NCBI GenBank assembly: GCA_040954595.2
Contig: CM082580.2
Location: forward strand, 2,356,001-2,420,000
Direction: 5' to 3'
From: Balanoglossus misakiensis
Lineage: Eukaryota > Hemichordata
DNA: 64,000 bases
The notes beneath the pieces are model-generated. The model did no database searches, had not been told where the DNA came from, and saw only the letters and a program-made list of their open reading frames with translations. Shown piece by piece: positions 11,372 through 21,356 of the stretch. Both the position numbers and the translations under genes were made by a program. Every line of letters begins with the position of its first letter. Positions within the stretch are counted from its first letter, which is position 1.

Positions 11372-13553
11372 TCATTCTGTGCACCATGACTCATGTGACA
11401 ACTCTACAGTGATGCTATCGACTGAATCGCTCTCGATCTGTCTATCTTTTCCACTCGTTTCTTTTCTTCTTTCTGTGGAAGTCTCTTTCTTTGCACCATT
11501 CATTCTCTTCTTCTTTCTTGTTTTTTTTTCCTCTGTCGTATGGCTGGAAATTCCCTCTCCCTTGGCATTTCTGTTGTAGTAGAATTTGGCTTTTCTACGG
11601 CGCTGTTTGATATCGTCGGTGACACCTGGTATGACTCTAGGCTCTAGCAATTTAGTTGCTGTTGGCAGAATTGTACGGGTGCGTCGTGACATTAAGCGCT
11701 GAACTGCACTACTTCCCATTCCTTCTGTAGGTGTGTTTCTCCAGTCTAGTATGGCTTTCCAAGGATCAGTTCCACTTCTGTTGGCTTTCTTGAGCAGTTC
11801 CTTTGCAATCTTTACAGCTGCTTCTGCTTTGCCGTTGGATTGACTGTGGAATGGCGACGATGTGATCAGCTCAAACTCCCAATCTCGAGTGAATTGGTGA
11901 AATTCTTCGCTTCCACACTGTGTGTCTGGAACGCCATGTCTGCTGAACTGTGTCTTACAACAGCGAATGATGGTTTGTGCAGTTGTGTCTTGCACCTGCT
12001 CAATTTCCCAGTAGTCTGAGTAGAATTCTACCATGATCAGGTACTCTTTGCCTTTACAGTGACAAAGGTCCATGGCTAGCTTACTCCAAGGTCGGTCGAG
12101 AATGTCATGTGTCATTAGAGGTTCTTTCGCCTGGTTCTGCTGGTACTCGTTGCATGTACTGCATTTGCTGATGGCATCTTTGATATCATCATTCATTCTG
12201 GGCCAGAACAGTACATCGCGAGCTTTGTCTAGACTGGATTCTATTCCTAGATGACTGGAATGAACACGTGCAATCATTTCCAAACGCATCGCTTTGGGTA
12301 TGATTACTCTGGGCCCCTTGTACAATACGCCATTCTGTGCACTGATTTCATCGCAGTACTGCCAATATTCTGGAATGATGATTGGCACTTTATCTTTGGA
12401 GTCGGGCCATCCGGCTGAGGTTGTAGCCTTCAGTACTTGTAGGGCTTCATCTTCTTTGGTGAGGCTCTGTATCTGCTGGAATCGCTGATCGGATACGTTC
12501 AGGAACTCAGCTGCATTGATCTCTGCAATTTCTTTACTGAACTTCTGTTCATCTCTGATACTGAATATTTCATAGGCTGGAGCATCGCTGCTATTAAATG
12601 GTTCTCTGAGGTAGCGGTGGTCTGGACAGGAAATCGGCTATGTGCATCTCCTTTCCCTTCTTGTAGCTGATATTGAGGTTGTACTACTGTAATCGGAAGA
12701 TCATTCTCTGCAGTCGCTTTGGTGCTGACAATAGTGGCTTCTTGAATATGATCTCAAGAGGTTTGTGGTCAGACTGAACGTTGACTCTCTCACGTCCATG
12801 TATGTATTGGTCAAACCGTTCACAGGCAAATACAATGGCCAGGCACTCTTTCTCTATTTGAGCGTAGCGCTGCTCGGTGGGGCTGAGTGACTTTGAGGCA
12901 AAAGAGACTGGTTGCCCATTCTGCATGAGGGTTGCTCCAAGTCCTTTCTCGCTGGCATCACATTGTATGGTTACTTCGTGGTTTACATCGTAGTACTTGA
13001 GTACAGGGTGACTGGTGACCAGCTGTTTGATCTGAGCTATTGCATCGTCGTGCTGAGACTGCCGTGCCCATACAGCATCTTTGTCAGTCAATCTTTCTGA
13101 GTGGCTCACACACGTGCGATAGGTGGGGTAGAAACTTGGCTAGGTAGTTTACAAATCCCAACAGACGTTGCACTGCCTGTACACAGTCTGGTTTCGGCAT
13201 CTCTATGATGGCATTGATCTTCTGTGGATCTGGCTTTAGACCATCCGCCGTCAACAGGTGTCCCATGAACGGAACTGCATTCATGCGAAGACGTTGCTTT
13301 TTCTTGTTCAGTTTAAGGTTGACCTCTCTGGTACGGTCGAGTAATCTGATCAGGTTGTTGTCATGGTTACTAATCGCTTCTCCGCATCCAATTACTAGGA
13401 TATCATCTGCTATGATTTGTATACCTGGTATACCTTCTAAGACATCATGCTGTCGTCTCTGGAATTCTTCTGGGGCTGTTGATATTCCAAAAGGCATGCG
13501 TAACCATCTATAGCGGCCATTTGGTGTCCAGGGAGTTGTAAGACAGCTGCTCT
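11372..13553 (-). pseudogene. Ty3/gypsy retrotransposon pol remnant (RT, RNase H, integrase)
   Basis: Minus-strand order is reverse transcriptase (13553-13084), RNase H (to 12684), then integrase (to 11372). The RT part has GRYRWLRMPFGISTAPEEFQ and the catalytic IADDILV; RNase H has TIQCDASEKGLGATL; integrase has the zinc-binding HLGIESS...CSTCNEYQ region and the conserved NGKAEAAV. It is dead: there is a 1-base frameshift near 13100, an in-frame TAG just after RLQ near 12682, and integrase lacks the second catalytic Asp segment (see findings). The RT N-terminus is cut at 13553 by an insertion. No LTRs were recognised, nor gag or protease. Confidence 0.85.
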
Positions 13554-13599
13554 TATGGAAAGCCACGACTGTCTTATGATGTGTGACAACTTTATGTGG

Positions 13600-14430
13600 T
13601 GAGGTTATTACTTGACGTGATGGGGAAATGCAACGATGTGGGGAGGTTATTGCTTTACGTGATGGGGACATGCAACGACGTGGGGAGGTTATTTCTTGAC
13701 GTGATGGGGACATGCAACGACGTGGGGAGGTTATTTCTTGACGTGATGGGGACATGCAACGACGTGGGGAGGTTATTTCTTGACGTGATGGGGACATGCA
13801 ACGACGTGGGGAGGTTATTTCTTGACGTGATGGGGACATGCAACGACGTGGGGAGGTTATTTCTTGACGTGATGGGGACATGCAACGACGTGGGGAGGTT
13901 ATCTCTTGACGTGATGGGGACATGCAACGACGTTGGGAGGTTATTTCTTGACGTGATGGGGACATGCAACGACGTGGGGAGGTTATTGCTTTACGTGATG
14001 GGGACATGCAACGACGTGGGGAGGTTATTTCTTGACGTGATGGGGACATGCAACGACGTGGGGAGGTTATTTCTTGACGTGATGGGGACATGCAACGACG
14101 TGGGGAGGTTATTTCTTGACGTGATGGGGACATGCAACGACGTGGGGAGGTTATTTCTTGACGTGATGGGGACATGCAACGACGTGGGGAGGTTATTTCT
14201 TGACGTGATGGGGACATGCAACGACGTGGGGAGGTTATCTCTTGACGTGATGGGGACATGCAACGACGTGGGGAGGTTATCTCTTGACGTGATGGGGACA
14301 TGCAACGACGTGGGGAGGTTATTTCTTGACGTGATGGGGAAATGCAACGATGTGGTGAGGTTATTTCTTGACGTGATGAGGACATGCAACGACGTGGGGA
14401 GGTTATTGCTTTACGTGATGAGGACATGCC
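13600..14430. repeat. 42-bp minisatellite, ~20 copies
   Basis: The unit contains TTTCTTGACGTGATGGGGAC then ATGCAACGACGTGGGGAGG and is repeated about 20 times with few changes. As 42 is a multiple of three and the unit lacks stops in several frames, long artificial open frames run through it on both strands; they are not genes. It lies just inside the left TATGGAAAGCC end. Confidence 0.95.
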
Positions 14431-14512
14431 ATTATGATGTGATGTTACTTCTTTATGATGTGAAGAGGGCGCTGTTACGGAGGGCGCTCTTTTTCTATTG
14501 ATAAAAGTCAAA

Positions 14513-15211
14513 ATGGAGGACTTGCTGAGGAGAGCGGGGCTCATACGACTCCTCCCAAGATTTCAGGAGGAAAGAATCGATTTTACAACAGTATTGTCCT
14601 TAACCAATGAAGAATTGGCTCGATTGGGAGTTACCAAAGTAGGTGATCGTTCTAGACTGAGGGATTTATGCAGACCCCACACATCAAATGAGTTTTCTCG
14701 AAGTGACCAAGCTGGCGTCGCCAGCACTAGTGGCACTGCAAGTTCAAGTCACGTACAAAGGGAGCGGTCACTTTTGTTTACGCCTAATCAAAGCAGAGCA
14801 CAACACAGTTACGGCCGAAGAAGTCGTGCAAAGAAATGTAAGCGGACATGGACTGGACAGTTTGTTTGTCTTGCTGATCGTAACACTAGTAGCGTCCCAT
14901 CGTCTGAAATCAAGCAGATACTAACTCGTGCTGGACTTGGACTGAAACGGCTAACTCTTGACAACGAATGTAATAGCAGAGACTTGATGGATACTTTGAT
15001 GTCTGATGCTGGATTTCCACAAATACGTGATTGTGGGGGTGTAGAACTGCTATATTGTGCTCATGCTAAGAAACTAAAGGTAATCACATGCAGTTGGTCA
15101 GTTCCTGATTTGAAAGCTAATTTAGGGGCTCAGAGTAAGATATACATAAGACCTGTGCAGAAAAATTGTCTACTAAACCCATCAATCCAGAGACTGCTGA
15201 AGATCCAATAA
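14513..15211 (+). CDS. SAM-domain protein of the G2E3-like (HECT ligase-like) family, partial
   Basis: The frame begins at the ATG at 14513. Residues ~1-58 form a SAM domain (MEDLLRRAGL, RLLPRFQEERID, LTNEELARLGVTKVGDR), a protein-protein interaction module. A Ser-rich linker follows. Residues ~115-225 match the region before the HECT domain in the large G2/M E3-ligase-like families of fish and marine invertebrates (FVCLADRN, LTRAGLGLKRL, GGVELLYCAH, KIYIRPVQKNCL). The frame stops at 15209-15211. Reading one base over gives a Cys2-His-Cys finger (CMGCLNEYDIRELREH, MMTC) up to the repeat end at 15279, so a frameshift is likely. The HECT domain is absent. It lies inside the composite insertion, so it is probably a captured fragment. 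Confidence 0.65.
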   Translation: MEDLLRRAGLIRLLPRFQEERIDFTTVLSLTNEELARLGVTKVGDRSRLRDLCRPHTSNEFSRSDQAGVASTSGTASSSHVQRERSLLFTPNQSRAQHSYGRRSRAKKCKRTWTGQFVCLADRNTSSVPSSEIKQILTRAGLGLKRLTLDNECNSRDLMDTLMSDAGFPQIRDCGGVELLYCAHAKKLKVITCSWSVPDLKANLGAQSKIYIRPVQKNCLLNPSIQRLLKIQ

Positions 15212-15303
15212 CCCAGATGTGTATGGGCTGTTTAAATGAATATGATATTCGTGAATTACGTGAACACATGATGACCTGTATGGAAAGCCATGACTGTCTT
15301 AAG
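15212..15303 (+). pseudogene. Frameshifted zinc-finger tail of the SAM-domain fragment
   Basis: In the frame one base over from the upstream ORF the text continues PETAEDPITQMCMGC, then LREHMMTCMESHDCLK and TGA. The C-x2-C ... H-x4-C spacing resembles a UBZ-like finger placed after the IRP segment in this family. The last residues overlap the internal TATGGAAAGCC end at 15279. Confidence 0.45.
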
Positions 15304-15344
15304 TGACGTAAAATTATGTTGCCATGGGGATTCTTTATATTATG

Positions 15345-15930
15345 ATGTGCATACATTATAAGGTGATGGGCATAGGTTATAAGGTGATGGGCATAGGTTA
15401 TAAGGTGATGCACATATGTTATAAAGTGATGCGCTAAGGTCATAAGGTGATGGGCATACGTTATAAGGTGATGCGTGTATGGTATGAGGTGATGGGGTTA
15501 TGTTATAAAGTGATGCGCAAATGTTATAAGGTGATGGGCCAACGTTATAGGGTGATGGGCATATGTTATAGTGTGATGACCATATGTTATAGGGTGATGG
15601 GCATACGTTATAAGGTGATGAAACATTATAAGGTGATGGGCATACATTATAGGGTGATGCACATACGTTATAATGTGATGCACATACGTTATAAGGTGAT
15701 GGGCATACGTTATAAGGTGATGCACATACGTTATAAGGTGATGCACATATGTTATAAGGTGATGCACATACGTTATAAGGTGATGGGCATACGTTATAAG
15801 GTGATGCGCATACGTTATAAGGTGATGCACATATGTTATAAGGTGATGGGCATAGGTTATAAGGTGATGGGCATACGTTATAAGGTGATGCACATACGTT
15901 ATAAGGTGATGGGCATACGTTGTAAAAAAT
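15345..15930. repeat. 21-bp minisatellite, ~28 copies
   Basis: The unit is close to GTTATAAGGTGATGGGCATAC. There are no unique spacers between units, so it is not a CRISPR array. Open frames on both strands through it are artefacts of a period divisible by three. Confidence 0.95.
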
Positions 15931-15959
15931 TGCAGCTGCACTTCTCATATAAAATGTAA

Positions 15960-16700
15960 ATTTTTTGGTTTACCCTCTGACCTTTGACCCTCATTGGATA
16001 ATTGCGTATCTAACTGAGGCTGAACCAACAGAACAGGAACTAGTTTTTGGTGAACATGTAAGAATAATTTGACCCTCATGAATTATGTGTGTTTCTGATT
16101 CTCGGCTACAAATATACATGGAAAGCTGCTGACCTCCATGACCTTTGACCTTAATAGTATATATATGCGCTTTACTACATAACTATAAAACCTACTGGCT
16201 TCATACTTAGTGGGATGATTTTTTGATATGGACCAGTTATTGATCAAATATTTTGATACAAATTTTGGTGACCTTGAGATAACCCTTGACCTATTTTCTT
16301 ATACCTCAACTTCTATAGAAGATGAAGCCTTGGCATTTGGAGGGATGGAACACCTAATGGAGTCTGACACTTTACCTCATTAATTATGTGCAGACATTAT
16401 TCCAGGGTAACCAATAGGACCAGGCATTTGGTTTTTGTTGGATATGAACCAGAATGGGTTCAAAATTCTCTGACAAACTTTTGGGTGACCTTGGGTAACC
16501 CTTGATCGACTTTCCCATATCTAACCATTATGGCTAGAATCTAGGTTTTCTTGGATATGGACTAGTATATGATAAACTTGGGGTGATTCTTGACCTACAT
16601 TCACACCAACTAGGCATTTGGTGGGTCCGCTTGGGCGTCACTAAGGCTTGAATTTTCAATAAGTCACATGACATGGCAGCCATATTGGATTTTCTGTAAA
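15960..16700. repeat. Degenerate repeats with TGACCTTTGACC motifs
   Basis: Several loosely repeated blocks with GACCTTTGACC, CCTTGACC and TAATTATGTG resemble old, inverted copies of the 239-bp family. No gene is seen. Confidence 0.5.
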
Positions 16701-16705
16701 CCGAT

Positions 16706-17642
16706 GATACCGTAATCGTTCTATCGGTTCGACCACTCCATTAGTTCGTCCACCCACTATTTTTCCTATAATTAATTATTTTACAACCCCTAAAATTTCG
16801 CCTAGTGGTAAACGCGTAACTGTTTTCCCCTTGGCCTGAGCTCAAACAGCCATGAATGAATGACCCTTGTCTGACCTCAAATCAGGCGTGAATAGTTAAT
16901 TAAGGAAAGGGATCATTTTGTAACAGGGGGGTGGCTGAAAATTGAGGGGATACAAGTGGCAGTTTCTAATGAGCTTGCATGCAAAATTACCCCTCTGAAA
17001 AGAGCGATGTTTAGCACCTTGCTTAGTCAACGGTCAATTTGCCTTGTTGCTGATGGTCATCAGTAAAATGAGGAGCCCCAAAACCTACAGGCAAAGCCTT
17101 GAGTAGTCGGAACTTACTGCAGCTGGGGCTCTGCTGAAAAAATTGAGACGCCCAGTGGAAGTGATAGTGAAACTTGTAGCAAAGTTCATGGTGATAATTG
17201 CTAGGCAACTAGGTCTTGCCATTGTCTGGCTAAAAATACATCCCTGTGCGTGAATAAATTAAAAACGTCTTTGTCCCAAGGGACCAACTCAAAGCTTGTT
17301 CCCACATCCGGTATGCTTTTACTACATAGTATATTACGCACTGGTTTCAAAGCTGTAAGACTCACAGGCGCTTATACTAATATAGGATGACTGTGCAAAA
17401 ACAGGAAAAGTGTGGATTTTCTCGGATCTTGCATTTATTTGATGTGGAACAACACATGGGACAAGTCGGCGAAATGTGTTGTTGATTTTCAATCGCGCAC
17501 CATGAAGCCTATTTGAACCTAATTTGCATAAATGTCCGAGGGGGTCGTTCTGGCACTTTGACTCATTTTTACCCCCATTGTTTCGTCTTTTTGTAAAGAA
17601 TAATTATTTTTTCCTGGTCGAACCGAAGGATCGATTACGGTA
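16706..17642. mobile_element. Inverted-repeat element, ~0.94 kb
   Basis: Left end TACCGTAATCGTTCTATCGG (16708 on) and the complement of the right end, TACCGTAATCGATCCTTCGG, form TIRs of about 28 bases that continue with TTCGACCA. Both ends are followed inward by an AT-rich AATTATT block. No transposase frame is visible. Confidence 0.6.
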
Positions 17643-18301
17643 AGTTAATATTTGATTGCAAGCCTGAATATTGACAGCACTCAAATTCTCTTTATGGATA
17701 TGAGTCATCATATGGCCGTTATTTGTCACAATTTTTGGGAATTTTTACATGACCTTTGACCCAGTTTCTAAGAACCTAATTATACATATGCATATGCATA
17801 TGTCTTATACCTCATTTTGTTAAAGCACCCGAGTCATGACTTTTGTGCAAATGAGTATAATCACGGTCAGGACATGACAAAATTGTGGGGTCACTTGTGA
17901 CACCTGCTTCACTCATTAATTACAGTACAATTCCACGCTAACTAATAGAGCTAGAGGTTTGATTTTTGTTGGTCATGGATGAGTATGGGGTCACAATCTT
18001 TGCCCATATTTTGGGTGACCTCAGGAGACCTTTGACCTACTTTCCCATATCTTACCATGAGGACGAGAATTCTGATTTTTCTTGGACATGGACGTATTTG
18101 ATAAACCTAGGGTTATCCTTGACCTATCCTTGGCCCCCTTCACACTGCTTGCAGCTTTAATTCTGATTTTTATTTCTTCATACCTTATATTTTTAGACCT
18201 TTTAAACGAAAATATCCACGATTTTAGACTAACATAAAATTAAAAATAAATATTTGCAATATATATAGAGGTTTTATGATCACATAATGAAATAATCCCT
18301 G
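17643..18301. repeat. Degenerate TGACCTTTGACC-type repeat, noncoding
   Basis: Continues the diverged repeat seen at 15960-16700 (for example TTTGGGTGACCTCAGGAG near 18010). No gene is recognised. Confidence 0.45.
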
Positions 18302-18676
18302 TGACACCATATAACGACATATGTACACTACAATAAAATATATGTAAATCACAATATAACATATGTGCATCATAATAAAACAAATGCGCATCAAAATAAA
18401 ACTTATGCAAATCACCTTATAATGTATGCACATCACGCTATAACATATGCCCATCACCCTAAAACATATGCCCATCACCCTATACCGTTTGCCGATCACC
18501 TTATAACGTTTGCGCATCACCTTATAACATATGCCCATCACCTTATAATGTATGTGCATCACCTTATAACGTATGCCCATCACCTTATAACGTATTCCCA
18601 TCACCTTATAACGTATGTGCATCACCTTATAACGTATGCCCATCACCTTATAACGTATGTGCATCACCTTATAAGT
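18302..18676. repeat. 21-bp minisatellite, opposite orientation
   Basis: Units close to CATCACCTTATAACGTATGC, the reverse complement of the 15345-15930 unit; about 15-17 copies, more diverged on the left. Confidence 0.9.
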
Positions 18677-18679
18677 AAA

Positions 18680-18788
18680 GGATAATGTACGAGTGGAGTG
18701 CAATCGTTCAGATATTGAACGACACGAGGGCCGCAGGCCCGAGTGTCGTTCAATAACTGAACGATTGCACGACACGAGTACATTATCC
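18680..18788. repeat. Long hairpin (imperfect 53-bp arms)
   Basis: The left arm starts GGATAATGTAC and includes GTGCAATCGTTCAG; the right arm is its near-perfect complement, with a GCA loop between GGCC arms near 18732. A second short palindrome (GTGCAATATCCAGATATTGC, 19548 on) lies 760 bases downstream. Confidence 0.85.
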
Positions 18789-18994
18789 AGCTTACAATAC
18801 GTCGCAACATCTGTGATCATGATATATGCTAAACAACTTCTCAACCACATCAACCAATCACAAGCGTCGCAAAACACATCTGGTGTATGACTCATTTCGA
18901 TTGGATACTTGTCAGCCAGGGCATTTGTCACGTGGTCATTGAGGTGCCACGTTTCCATCATCATTCGGAACTCAACCTTCGACAGACAAACACC

Positions 18995-19594
18995 ATGTCC
19001 GAAAGTAGCGACGAGCACGAGCTTTTCATTACCCATGGAGCACGTTCCCACACCCAAGTGAAAGCGAAGGGCGTAGCTTTTACGATATGGACTGGATTTT
19101 CCAAGATTTTGGTAGCTTCATTGAAGAGAATGTACATAAACCATCGGTCATGGAAAGTGTCCTGCAGAAAATCAATGGTGCCTTTCTCCTGGCCTGCAGC
19201 CGCCATTGCGCACATCCTCTGTAAGTACCATTTTTCTGTCATTTTCCTCGGAACTTGTAAATTTGTAGTTGTATATTGATCAGGAATGTTCGATTGTACG
19301 TCAGCGTAGGCACTTCAGGGAAGTTTTGGTACGTCGAAAAAAATCAAGCTTTCAGGTGAATCTGTGTGTGAGGTACATGTAGAAACGAACCCCCAACCAA
19401 AGGTTGAGACCTGCAGCGCAGAGATCACGACAAAGAAAGATGGACGAACCAAGTGTGTGCACCTGGAAGCAGTTTTTCCCGCCGGAGGCAGCACCTCCTG
19501 TCAAAGCTATCTTGTTTGTTGTAGTGAATCTTATTATGCCAGGTACAGTGCAATATCCAGATATTGCACTGGTACCAGTGCATTATCATAGATA
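18995..19594 (+). other. Possible two-exon coding fragment, unrecognised
   Basis: A frame from the ATG at 18995 (MSESSDEHELFITHGARS) runs to a strong GTAAGTA donor at 19221. After an acceptor (CAAGCTTTCAG, 19353) the phase-matching frame continues to TAG near 19591 with many Cys. A second overlapping frame (FYDMDWIFQDFGSFIEENVH) looks equally protein-like and would need the acceptor near 19402. No family is recognised. It sits inside the composite insertion between two hairpins. Confidence 0.3.
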
Positions 19595-19633
19595 ATGTCC
19601 CAAGAGAACAAAGAGTCTGGTCACATGTAGTGT

Positions 19634-19757
19634 TGTAACATATGTGCATCACCTTATAACGTATGTGCATCACCTTATAACGTATGCACATCATTATATA
19701 AAGAATCCCCATGTCAACATAAATTTATGTCACTTAAGACAGCCACGGCTTTCCATA
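19634..19757. repeat. Right inverted end with three 21-bp units
   Basis: Complement of 15279-15400: three 21-bp units, then a block including GGGGATTCTTTATAT, then the terminal TATGGAAAGCC. Its near identity to the internal copy defines the transposon end. Confidence 0.8.
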
Positions 19758-19837
19758 CTTTGGCATTGGTTAGGTGTGTCAACACATCTTCTATTGTAGG
19801 TAGAGGATAGTGGGAACGCTTTAAAGCTCTGTTTAGG
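19758..19837 (-). pseudogene. Ty3/gypsy RT fragment upstream of the insertion
   Basis: About 26 codons reading LNRALKRSHYPLPTIEDVL and THLTNAK, the segment that lies directly before the RT catalytic core in Ty3/gypsy elements. It joins, with a small gap, to the RT part ending at 13553; the insertion separates them. Sequence beyond 19837 is not recognisable as RT. Confidence 0.8.
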
Positions 19838-19839
19838 GA

Positions 19840-20267
19840 AAATCGCCGTAATATCAATATTTCAGCAAGTAATTCCAAAATCCATTTGGATTGCACGAAA
19901 TAAGACATGTCAGGGGTGGTTTTCGCGTTTACATGATTTAAAATAACGCATTCCAGCGAAAGTTACGGCAAGTTGAAAATGCCTCAAAAAACGGTCTGTG
20001 AGCGGCCATTCAAAATGTAACGGTCCTGATCTGGATAGGCGATAATATGCTAATGAAGGTGTTGCGTTCTGGCTGCGTATCATCGCTTATTCGCGGTTTA
20101 GCTGAACAGCTAAGTTGAATAGACTGTAGGGTTTCTGTTTTGATGAACAGTGGACTTGCTAGTATTTCAGTGATAACACAGTGGACTAGTGGATGTAATG
20201 CAGGTCATTTATTCAGTGTTTCGATCATTGTAAAGCGACCAATATTTTCCGTTAGATGGTTCTGTAG
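19840..20267. other. Noncoding, nothing recognised
   Basis: No gene, repeat partner or motif found by eye. Confidence 0.4.
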
Positions 20268-20270
20268 TTA

Positions 20271-21035
20271 GGGACCGTTCAGTTTTTACGGCCGGGGGGG
20301 GGGGGGGCAAAATCCAGGGGTGGGTCACTTAAATTTTTAAGTCCAAAAGGGGGGGGGGTCATCTATTTTTTTAAACGTTTGGGGGGGGGGGGGCACATAC
20401 TTTTGCCACCGAAATTTTGCTTTTGAGTCCACAAGAATGCAGTTTCGCGCACTTTATTTTACACAATTTTCCACACCCGCCCCCTCCATTCTTCGCCACA
20501 TTGCATTTATTCGCTGGTTTGCCACCCCACCCCGATGCTTACTTTGAGTGGAGTGGCAAAATTAAAATTTGTCCTCCCTAACATTGAGTTAATTTGCTTT
20601 TGAGTTCATTAAAATGCTACTTTGAGCACCGTATTTTACATTTTTTTATGTGGCAGGGGGATACCCCCTCCCACACCCACCCCCACCACTTTTCTTGTTT
20701 TACCAATTCTAGCAACTATTGTATTAACTTGTCATGTTAATTTGTTCCTAGATTTCTTTATTGCAATGATATACTATTATATACTTCAATCACTTTAAGA
20801 AATTTATAATTGAAGTGTGATGAGCCTCATTCCGAATTTCCCTTTATTGCATACGTTGTAGGATCAGGACAGCGAATGTTTTCGGCGTGGGGGGGGGGGG
20901 GGTCATCATATTTTTGGGTCTGTCAAAGGGGGTTCATCATATTTTGGTCCTGGGTGAAGGGGGGCTGGCCTGATTTTTAAAACCGATGACACAAACTTGC
21001 CGGCCCACCCCCGACCGTAAAAACTGAAAGGTCCC
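20271..21035. mobile_element. Harbinger-type MITE with TTA target duplication
   Basis: Left end GGGACCGTTCAGTTTTTACG and the complement of the right end, GGGACCTTTCAGTTTTTACG, are terminal inverted repeats. Both are flanked by TTA (20268-20270 and 21036-21038), the 3-base duplication typical of PIF/Harbinger elements. The interior has long G runs (13 G near 20294) and no transposase. Confidence 0.8.
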
Positions 21036-21195
21036 TTATTGTAAAAATAAAATAGCAATACCGTGGACTGCTAACAATTTGTGCGATATCTGTTCTTGTT
21101 GTTGACCTTGAATGAACTCGGCCCAGGTAGTGTTGACTTGTGGTGTGAACAACCACATCAAACTCCGGGTAATAACACATCGAACATTCATTATT

Positions 21196-21207
21196 TTTAT
21201 TTTTATT
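21196..21207 (-). promoter_or_regulatory. Poly(A) signals of the NXPE-family gene
   Basis: Two overlapping AATAAA hexamers on the minus strand about 150 bases after the NXPE stop codon. Confidence 0.5.
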
Positions 21208-21356
21208 TTTTGGACTCTTAAAAATATGCAGACAGTGACAAAGAGAAATTAGATGCTGAACATTTGTTTTGTGTTTTAATTGCTTTACAATATTGCACTA
21301 AAAGCATTTCACCAAGCTGTTTCTGTTCTTGGGCATGTATCAGCACCCAATACTAC

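Larger units (their letters stand above)
13554..19757. mobile_element. Composite insertion bounded by inverted TATGGAAAGCC ends
   Basis: The left end (13554-13576) and right end (19735-19757) are inverted copies starting TATGGAAAGCC and ending CTGTCTTA. A third copy, facing the same way as the left end, sits inside at 15279-15301. The internal and right copies agree over ~100 bases including the first units of a 21-bp minisatellite, so 15279-19757 looks like one transposon with long minisatellite-bearing TIRs, and 13554-15278 like part of a related one. The flanks are two pieces of one gypsy RT. No transposase was recognised and no clean target duplication is seen. Confidence 0.65.

Noticed and set aside
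13596-14501. Long open frames on both strands
   Set aside because: They are produced by a 42-bp minisatellite whose period is a multiple of three.
15345-15948. Regular array that could be taken for a CRISPR, and its open frames
   Set aside because: Units follow one another with no unique spacers; it is a 21-bp minisatellite in a eukaryotic genome.
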